Source of the DNA: an uncultured Collinsella sp.
GTDB lineage: Bacteria; Actinomycetota; Coriobacteriia; Coriobacteriales; Coriobacteriaceae
Direction: 5' to 3'
Length of the DNA stretch: 13,345 bases
Assembly (NCBI GenBank): GCA_900551015.1
Contig: URUI01000057.1
Coordinates: 1-13,345, forward strand
Shown here: positions 7,276 through 12,330 of the stretch, piece by piece
Layout: the number at the start of each line of letters is the position of its first letter
Numbering within the stretch: the first letter of the stretch is position 1
Position numbers and translations under genes: made by a program
The notes under the pieces: model-generated
Database searches by the model: none
Told to the model about the DNA's origin: nothing
Seen by the model: only the letters and a program-made list of their open reading frames with translations

Positions 7276-7332
7276 GTCTAAATCTGTAACAGGTAGAGAC
7301 GATTTAGCCCGCTAGATGTTACAAATCGAGAC
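7276..7332. repeat. Hairpin element of a tandem pair, copy B
   Basis: The arms 7276-7290 and 7318-7332 pair at 12 of 15 positions. The loop is again 27 bases and starts AGGTAG. It shares ATCTGTAACAGGTAG with copy A. It ends 8 bases before the DUF4867-type gene stop. Confidence 0.7.
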
Positions 7333-7340
7333 GGAAGATG

Positions 7341-7985
7341 CTAGTCACAGGCGATGTCGAGGTTTTTGCCGATGAGACCTACGTAGCCGCCCTCGGCTGC
7401 CTTGGGGCTGTCGGCGTGGCAGAGGACCCACTTGTCGGCCTTCCAGTAGCAGTAGCTGTCACCGGCGGCAGGCATGTCGGCTGCAGCCTCGGGGCGCGGG
7501 CCGTTGGTGCCCGCCGGCAGCGCCACCATCACCTGAAAGCCGCCGTCGTCGACCATGCAGGGCGTGTAGTGAAGCGTGGTGGCGTAAACCTCGACGAGCG
7601 TGCCGGCGGGCGCGCGAAAGGCCTTGACCTGAGCGGTGTCGAGCTTGCCGTCGACAATTTGCTCGCGCTTGGCCAGCAGCAGAATAAAGTCGCGCGCACC
7701 CAAATTAAACTCACTGGCACGGTGATACTCCAGACAGTTGAGGCGCGTGTTGTGGCCGTTGCACCAGCCCGGCTGGAACGGACGGCCGCCGTACATGAGC
7801 AGGCCGAGCGTGTCGACACCCTCAACCTGCTCGAGCTCGGGTGCGGAGGCCACGTACTTGGTGCCCTCGGGAATGGGAGTAGCCGCAAGCGCCTCGACAA
7901 GCGGGGCGGTCAGGTTGGACGGCACGTCGTCCCACACGCGACCATAGGATTTGAACTCGGGATCTGATACAGAGTAGATATGCAT
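7341..7985 (-). CDS. DUF4867-family protein (uncharacterised)
   Basis: A 214-residue soluble protein with no signal peptide or membrane segment. The start MHIYSVSDPEFKSYGRV and the segment TLGLLMYGGRPFQPGWCNGHN (59-79), then YHRASEFNLGA and LVEVYATTLHYTPC, match my recollection of the DUF4867 family. That family is found mainly in Firmicutes and gut anaerobes, often beside sugar genes, and is thought to have a cupin-like fold. This assignment is from memory of the pattern. Conserved-looking His and Glu residues (H78, E86, H88, E91) could bind metal, but this is not proven. The ATG lies inside a symmetric operator-like array (7984-8031). The ribosome site is weak. It stands between the two sugar loci and may be involved in carbohydrate metabolism, but its reaction is unknown. 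Confidence 0.8.
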   Translation of the reverse strand: MHIYSVSDPEFKSYGRVWDDVPSNLTAPLVEALAATPIPEGTKYVASAPELEQVEGVDTLGLLMYGGRPFQPGWCNGHNTRLNCLEYHRASEFNLGARDFILLLAKREQIVDGKLDTAQVKAFRAPAGTLVEVYATTLHYTPCMVDDGGFQVMVALPAGTNGPRPEAAADMPAAGDSYCYWKADKWVLCHADSPKAAEGGYVGLIGKNLDIACD

Positions 7986-8031
7986 GTTCGCTCATGTTCG
8001 TTTATGTGACAGTATGAACATTCTAGAACAT
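7984..8031 (-). promoter_or_regulatory. Four-half-site symmetric operator over the DUF4867 start
   Basis: ATGTTC at 7984 and 7994 is mirrored by GAACAT at 8016 and 8026. Both pairs share the exact centre 8007.5, and repeats on each side are spaced 10 bases, one helix turn. A -10-like TAGAAT box (minus strand, 8020-8025) sits inside, so binding would block transcription. The regulator is not known. Confidence 0.5.
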
Positions 8032-8108
8032 CATTCATCCACGACCACGATCAATACCGAAAACATTGCATGACGAAATCACCCGCTCAAAAAGCGACAT
8101 GCAGCTTC

Positions 8109-9089
8109 CTAGTCGAGATAATCTTTAAGAAACTCAATAACGCTCATACACCAGTAGTCGGTCTCCGGCGCATGGGGCTTCATCAATGCGTGCCCCCCTT
8201 CTGAATACATGACTCCCTCATGGTGTACTTCAGCTGCATCCAGAGCATCGACCATCTTTTCATAATTGTCGGGCGATACAATATCATCGTCAGCGCATTG
8301 CCAAAGATATGTCGGAGGATACTGCTCCCACACATGCTGATTAATACAGAAATCATCGAGCGAGTCGCGACCAGCCCCGCCGCACACCGAATCAAGAAAT
8401 CTATTGTCTGATGCGTTCTCAAAGCCACGAAGATCAATCGGTGCATAACACAGGACCAAGGCTTTGGGTGCCTCGCATCCGTAGGACGCAAATCCCTTGT
8501 TGTCCGTCCCCCACTCGGCAGTTAAATGCGCACCAGCAGAAAAGCCGATAACTGCATAACTTTTTGCGACATTAAATTTCACTGAATTCTCGAAGACAAA
8601 ACGGACAGCTCGATTTAAATCGTCGATTGGACGCGGCATCAAAGGCTCGACCCTCACCCTGTATGACAGCACGAACACGTTATAGCCCGCATCGTTGAGC
8701 TCGGGGGCAACGGGAAAGCCTTCCATTTGATGACAAACGCTCTGATAACCTCCGCCCGAAACCGCAATGATAAAGGGAGCCCCGGGTCTCCCGGGAAAGA
8801 AGAACAGTTTCGTGTTGCGTCGAGTCGGATCACGGATGCAGTCGGCTTCATCCCATATATCGTAGGCAACTTGCCTCCCGTCATCCACGAGCTCGACAAT
8901 CCGATTCAATCCACGCAAAACGCGAGTAGTTTCATATGGATTAGCATCAGAATTCATATGAGACACGATGGGTTTATTCCACATGCGCTCCCAAGTTGAA
9001 GGCCGGCAAAGCATAAGGTGCTCGCCAAAGCCAGCGAACTCAGGAAGGAGCGCGATTTCGCCAAACGTCATATCGGCTGTAATTGTCAT
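8109..9089 (-). CDS. Alpha/beta hydrolase, probable acetyl/carboxyl esterase
   Basis: A 326-residue protein of the alpha/beta-hydrolase fold, like the esterase/lipase group of COG0657. The oxyanion-hole stretch is AVSGGGYQSV (109-118), the nucleophile elbow is GFSAG (Ser184), and an acid in CADDDIVSP (D267-D269) and His300 in EGGHAL complete the triad. No signal peptide is visible, so it acts in the cytoplasm. It is the last gene after the antiterminator and EIIBC genes and is well placed to remove acetyl or other acyl groups from imported glycosides; this role is an inference. GGAG lies 9 bases before the ATG. A hairpin with a U-tract (9104-9144) separates it from the permease gene, so its expression may be lower or separately controlled. 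Composition is AT-richer than that of luxS and the 6-phospho-beta-glucosidase gene. Confidence 0.85.
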   Translation of the reverse strand: MTITADMTFGEIALLPEFAGFGEHLMLCRPSTWERMWNKPIVSHMNSDANPYETTRVLRGLNRIVELVDDGRQVAYDIWDEADCIRDPTRRNTKLFFFPGRPGAPFIIAVSGGGYQSVCHQMEGFPVAPELNDAGYNVFVLSYRVRVEPLMPRPIDDLNRAVRFVFENSVKFNVAKSYAVIGFSAGAHLTAEWGTDNKGFASYGCEAPKALVLCYAPIDLRGFENASDNRFLDSVCGGAGRDSLDDFCINQHVWEQYPPTYLWQCADDDIVSPDNYEKMVDALDAAEVHHEGVMYSEGGHALMKPHAPETDYWCMSVIEFLKDYLD

Positions 9090-9103
9090 AGCTAGTCACT
9101 CCA

Positions 9104-9144
9104 AAAATGAGGGTGGGCTCGCGTGAATCAACGGCAAGCCCACC
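9104..9144 (-). terminator. Terminator/attenuator between EIIBC and the hydrolase
   Basis: On the minus strand GGTGGGCTTG pairs with CGAGCCCACC (9 Watson-Crick pairs and one G-U wobble, 13-base loop), followed by CTCATTTTT. It lies only 5 bases from the hydrolase ribosome site. A smaller CTGCCG/CGGCAG hairpin lies at 9154-9174. Confidence 0.75.
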
Positions 9145-9194
9145 ACATGCAATCTGCCGCGGGGTTTTCGGCAGCTTACATCCCAAATAATTGT

Positions 9195-10565
9195 CTACTC
9201 CACTACTGCCTCTTCATCAGGGCGATACAGGATGTAAACGAGAACGAAGTTAAGAATTAAACCGACGACATTGCAAAGAATTGCGCCGATGAGGCTGCTC
9301 ATATCACCAGAAGGATCCATATAACCGGGGAAGCTAAAAATGCCGCTCGACGTCATAACGAACGTACAGGTGTTGAAAATCGCCGGGATAACAGCACTGA
9401 TTGCTCCGGCGACCATGGAAGCGATAATGATCTTCTTGTGCTCCAAGATGATGCCGTACAGCGCCGGTTCCGTAATCCCGAAAAAGCCCGTAATGGCACA
9501 GCTGAACCCAAGACTCTTTTCACTCGGGTCCTTCGAGCGGAGGGCAAACGCCAAACAAGCGCCGACAACACCCATGCTGCAGCAGAGAAGTCCAAGGATA
9601 GGATCGGAGCCGACGGTCATAATATTGTTGATGGAAAGCACGATCAGGGCCCAATGGAGTCCAAGGGGGATCATAACGAGACCGAATATCGGCCCGAGAA
9701 TAACGCCGCAAAGGACGGGGCTGAACTGATAGACCGCCAGCACTGCAGTCGCAAGCAAAGAGCTCGCCTGCTGAATAACGGGGCCGATCACAAGGAGCGA
9801 GACGGGGGCGGCAACAGCAACCGTCAGGAACGGGACGAGCGCAAATGCCACAACATCGGGAAGAACCGCCCGCAGCCACTTATTAAGAACGGATGCGAAC
9901 CAAGCCGCCACGATAGCAGGAAACACCGTGGAGGAATAGCTCACCATTGTGAACTTCATGCCGAGCAAATCCAGCGCATCGCCCGCTCCGGCCGCAGCAA
10001 CGAAAGTCGGATAAATCAGGATTGCACCGAGTACCGCACCGATATATCGATCGGTTCCAAAGAACTGAGCAGCAGATGATCCGACAAGAACGGGCAGAAA
10101 ATACATGCAGGCATTTCCCATGCCGTACAGCAGAGTGTATATTCCGCTCTCGGCGGAAACAGCACCCGCCGTCGTCAGAATACTAAGGACGGCGTTTATC
10201 ATTCCGCATGCGATCAAGGCAGGAAGAACGGGCATCATGATGCCGCTGATGAGCTTCATTAGCTTTCCCAGAAAGCCCTTAGTCTCTCCTTCGCTTGCCT
10301 CGGAATCTCCGGCATCAATCCCGGTTTCCTTGGCAACGATTTCATAGACCTTATCGACCTTAGGTCCCACAATCACCTGATATTGCCCCGCGGAATGGCG
10401 AATGTCGATCACGCCATCAATCGCCTTGACTTTTGCATCGTCTACGATGCTTTCGTCCTTAAGGTTGAACCTTAAACGAGTCATGCAGTGAGCTACAAAT
10501 GTAACGTTGTCTGCGCCGCCCACCATCTCGAGAATCTCGGCAGCGAGCTTGGTTGTATCTGCCAT
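9195..10565 (-). CDS. PTS permease EIIBC, beta-glucoside family
   Basis: A 456-residue membrane protein that imports and phosphorylates a sugar. Residues 1-85 are the EIIB domain, with the phosphorylated Cys27 in AHCMTRLRF and the GQYQVIVG strand (60-67). Residues 100-450 are the EIIC channel with about ten membrane segments, GLHW (302-305) and the sugar-binding loop GITEPALYG (363-371). The EIIA domain found at the C-terminus of BglF-type proteins is absent, so phosphate must come from a separate EIIA. I chose the ATG at 10565 because GGGAG precedes it. An ATG at 10583 would add six residues but has no ribosome site. The family covers beta-glucosides, sucrose and trehalose; beta-glucoside is favoured by the LicT-like regulator upstream and the 6-phospho-beta-glucosidase nearby. 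The gene lies 68 bases after the antiterminator gene, probably in the same operon. Confidence 0.92.
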   Translation of the reverse strand: MADTTKLAAEILEMVGGADNVTFVAHCMTRLRFNLKDESIVDDAKVKAIDGVIDIRHSAGQYQVIVGPKVDKVYEIVAKETGIDAGDSEASEGETKGFLGKLMKLISGIMMPVLPALIACGMINAVLSILTTAGAVSAESGIYTLLYGMGNACMYFLPVLVGSSAAQFFGTDRYIGAVLGAILIYPTFVAAAGAGDALDLLGMKFTMVSYSSTVFPAIVAAWFASVLNKWLRAVLPDVVAFALVPFLTVAVAAPVSLLVIGPVIQQASSLLATAVLAVYQFSPVLCGVILGPIFGLVMIPLGLHWALIVLSINNIMTVGSDPILGLLCCSMGVVGACLAFALRSKDPSEKSLGFSCAITGFFGITEPALYGIILEHKKIIIASMVAGAISAVIPAIFNTCTFVMTSSGIFSFPGYMDPSGDMSSLIGAILCNVVGLILNFVLVYILYRPDEEAVVE

Positions 10566-10633
10566 AAATACCATTTCTCCCATGTTGAGTTTTATATGTA
10601 ACCATCAGCAAAGCGCGCGCCTTTGCCAACTAA

Positions 10634-11473
10634 TTACCTTGTTTTCGATGCAATTCGATTGATGTGCATCATGAGGTAGAGTCTTTCTTCGTCTATAAGT
10701 TCCCGCCCCGTCAGTCGGCTGAGAACAGAAGCAATATCATCGGCGCACATTGATGCCACCGGATATTCTTTTTTGAGCGAGAGGTACATCTTGCGGTTGT
10801 CGCTCACGATGCTTTCGCCAGAGTTCAACCTATTGAATAAGTACTGAAGATGGGTTGCGAACCTTGCGTAATCGAAACCTTCCCGATCAACTTGAATGCC
10901 AAGCCGATTTTCAACAGCAACGGTTGACTCCTCCAGAACACGATCGTAGATATCCGCGCTAAACTCTTTAACTACTTCGCATGAGTCCGAATCGGCCATG
11001 TTATTGATAAACGCCATGGCAATTCCAACTGCCTCATGAGCTGGAAGCCTAACGTTAAGACGTTTCCTGATTATCTTAAGTGCATACTCGCCGATTCTAA
11101 ATTCGACGGGATATTGTTGGCGGACATCAAACGATAAAGGCATGCGGACAACGATATTTTGCTCTTTGCGCTTAACCGCATACGCGATATGGTCCGCAAG
11201 GATAAACGGCAAATTAGGGCTCACCTCATAAGACAGCAAACCTGTCGACATATCAATAACATCCGAGGTAAGCTCGAGAAGCTCGTCGGGGACCTCGTCA
11301 ACGAGAGCGATGTAGCGAGAGCTAACGTTATAAAACGTTCGTTGAATCTCCGAAAGAGGGACCTCGTCTCCGACATTCTTAAACCCCAGACCACGGCCGA
11401 ATGCAACCAACTGTCTGCCATTTCCATCGACGCAGAGGACAGCGCTGGTATTAATTCGTTTAACAATTTCCAT
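10634..11473 (-). CDS. BglG/LicT-family transcription antiterminator
   Basis: A 279-residue protein with the three-domain layout of the family. Residues 1-55 are the CAT RNA-binding domain (RINTSAVLCVDGNGRQLVAFGRGLGF), followed by two PTS regulation domains, PRD1 (about 65-170) and PRD2 (175-279). Histidines used for phosphorylation are present at H95 (LADHI), H208 (FATHLQ) and H270 (LMMHINR). The second PRD1 position, where LicT has His159, is Ala154 here. The RNA-contact stretch usually NNN reads NTS. AGGGGGG lies 4 bases before the ATG. It is expected to bind RNA antiterminators in its own leader and stop early termination when the sugar is being transported. It is the first gene of the cassette, followed by EIIBC. 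Confidence 0.93.
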   Translation of the reverse strand: MEIVKRINTSAVLCVDGNGRQLVAFGRGLGFKNVGDEVPLSEIQRTFYNVSSRYIALVDEVPDELLELTSDVIDMSTGLLSYEVSPNLPFILADHIAYAVKRKEQNIVVRMPLSFDVRQQYPVEFRIGEYALKIIRKRLNVRLPAHEAVGIAMAFINNMADSDSCEVVKEFSADIYDRVLEESTVAVENRLGIQVDREGFDYARFATHLQYLFNRLNSGESIVSDNRKMYLSLKKEYPVASMCADDIASVLSRLTGRELIDEERLYLMMHINRIASKTR

Positions 11474-11492
11474 GTGTCCCCCCTAAACAGAA

Positions 11493-11552
11493 CAAGGCTC
11501 CCGAAGCAGAATCCGACAATCAATGTCGACAGATGCTGCTTCAGGAGCCTTG
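11493..11552 (-). terminator. Long leader terminator hairpin upstream of the antiterminator gene
   Basis: A 17-bp stem (11493-11509 with 11536-11552) encloses a smaller hairpin of about 6 bp. Read from the minus strand, the only imperfect position is a G-U wobble; on the plus strand it would be C-A. It is followed by TTCTGTTT. This orientation matches a conditional terminator in the leader of the licT-like gene. Confidence 0.8.
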
Positions 11553-11578
11553 CCTGAATATCACTCTGAGGACTAGTT
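11540..11578 (-). promoter_or_regulatory. Candidate RAT antiterminator RNA
   Basis: On the minus strand AGTCCTCAGAGTGATATTC is followed by AGGCAAGGCT, which overlaps the 5' arm of the leader terminator, as RAT sites do. The AGGCAA element echoes the GCAGGCAAAACC end of the LicT/BglG RAT, but the 5' half differs from the known consensus. Confidence 0.35.
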
Positions 11579-11672
11579 TAAGCGAGCTAGTGCTAATGAC
11601 CTCGAATAAACACTTCTAAACAGTTAAACGGTCGATATCTCCGTGTGAACGGTTTGGAGGCAGAGGGCGGCC

Positions 11673-12161
11673 CTATGCCTGCTGGTAGTGCAGGTGCTTC
11701 TCGTCGATATCGGCCAGGTCACGGTCGAGATAGCGGCGTGCGAGCCAGTTTGCCATGGGGAGGTTCTGGTCCAGATAGTTACCGCACTCCTCGGGAGCGG
11801 CACCGGGGACATCGCCCTCAAAGCCGGCGACAAACTCGAACAGCTCACGCACGAGCGGCAGGATCTCCTCGCTCGTCACCTCGCCAAACACGACGAGGTA
11901 AAAGCCCGTGCGGCAGCCCATGGGACCAAAGTAGACAATGCGGCTCGACCACTCGGCATGGTTGCGAAGGAACGTCGCGCCCAGGTGCTCGATGGTGTGG
12001 CACTCGGCCGTGTTCATGACCGGCTCCTTGTTGGGCGTGGTCAGGCGCAGGTCAAACGTGGTGACGGCGGCGCCGGTCGCCGGATCGCGGTCGATGCGGC
12101 TCACGTACACGCCGGGCTCAAGCAGCAGATGGTCAACGGAAAAACTCGCGATACGCTCCAT
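11673..12161 (-). CDS. luxS: S-ribosylhomocysteine lyase LuxS
   Basis: A 162-residue cytoplasmic metalloenzyme that splits S-ribosylhomocysteine into homocysteine and DPD, the precursor of autoinducer-2, in the activated methyl cycle. The metal ligands H55 and H59 in HTIEHL and C126 in EECGNYLDQNL are present, as are the catalytic Glu58 and Cys83 in GPMGCRTGFYL, so the enzyme should be active. The length is normal for the family. AGAGGA precedes the ATG at 12161. It follows the FGGY kinase gene on the same strand after a 169-base gap full of palindromes and probably has its own promoter there. It is not functionally linked to the beta-glucoside cassette downstream, and its composition is high in GC, like the flanking genes. 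Confidence 0.98.
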   Translation of the reverse strand: MERIASFSVDHLLLEPGVYVSRIDRDPATGAAVTTFDLRLTTPNKEPVMNTAECHTIEHLGATFLRNHAEWSSRIVYFGPMGCRTGFYLVVFGEVTSEEILPLVRELFEFVAGFEGDVPGAAPEECGNYLDQNLPMANWLARRYLDRDLADIDEKHLHYQQA

Positions 12162-12182
12162 GGCAGATCCTCTCGATAGTCA

Positions 12183-12257
12183 ATTTAGGACGGGGCTCTT
12201 TTAGCTGGTTGGAATGGTCGCACCAATCATACCAGTCAAAAAAGCCCCGTCCCAAAT
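12183..12257. repeat. Nested palindromic element upstream of luxS
   Basis: Arms of 20 bases (12183-12202, 12238-12257) pair at 18 positions around a core GGACGGGGCT/AGCCCCGTCC. The interior holds CTGGT/ACCAG and further nested short stems. On the minus strand TTTTTT follows the right arm core, so it may end the kinase transcript. It can also hold the luxS promoter. Confidence 0.7.
12226..12255 (-). promoter_or_regulatory. Candidate luxS promoter inside the palindrome
   Basis: On the minus strand TTGGGA (12250-12255) and TATGAT (12226-12231) are 18 bases apart, matching 4 of 6 and 5 of 6 consensus positions. The leader would be about 57 bases. Confidence 0.3.
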
Positions 12258-12267
12258 GAGCTGCCAA

Positions 12268-12300
12268 GGACGGGGATCAATGAGTTTTTAATCCCCGTCC
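12268..12300. repeat. GGACGGGGAT hairpin between the FGGY kinase and luxS genes
   Basis: A perfect 10-bp stem, GGACGGGGAT (12268-12277) with ATCCCCGTCC (12291-12300), and a 13-base loop. It shares the GGACGGGG arm with the neighbouring element at 12183-12257. It lacks a U-tract, so a repeat is more likely than a terminator. Confidence 0.65.
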
Positions 12301-12330
12301 CAGAAAAATCCTTGGGCGCCGCGCAGCCGC

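Larger units (their letters stand above)
6997..7340. other. Gene-free gap with a promoter and three palindromic elements
   Basis: These 344 bases hold the likely promoter of the 6-phospho-beta-glucosidase gene (7033-7061), a 21-bp perfect inverted repeat (7140-7192) and a tandem pair of similar hairpins (7197-7251 and 7276-7332). No credible gene was found. Short open frames here are GC-rich shadow frames without ribosome sites. Confidence 0.7.

Noticed and set aside
5311..7332. Possible CRISPR array
   Set aside because: Repeats are palindromes at irregular distances with no spacers of constant length, and no cas genes are visible.
7338..7967. 209-residue plus-strand frame opposite the DUF4867 gene
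   Set aside because: It mirrors the minus-strand gene over its whole length, has no ribosome site and has no recognisable domain.
10608..10628. GCAAAG...CTTTGC hairpin between the antiterminator and EIIBC genes as a terminator
   Set aside because: The stem is short with a bulge and is followed by TGATGGTTACAT, not a U-tract, so the two genes are more likely co-transcribed.
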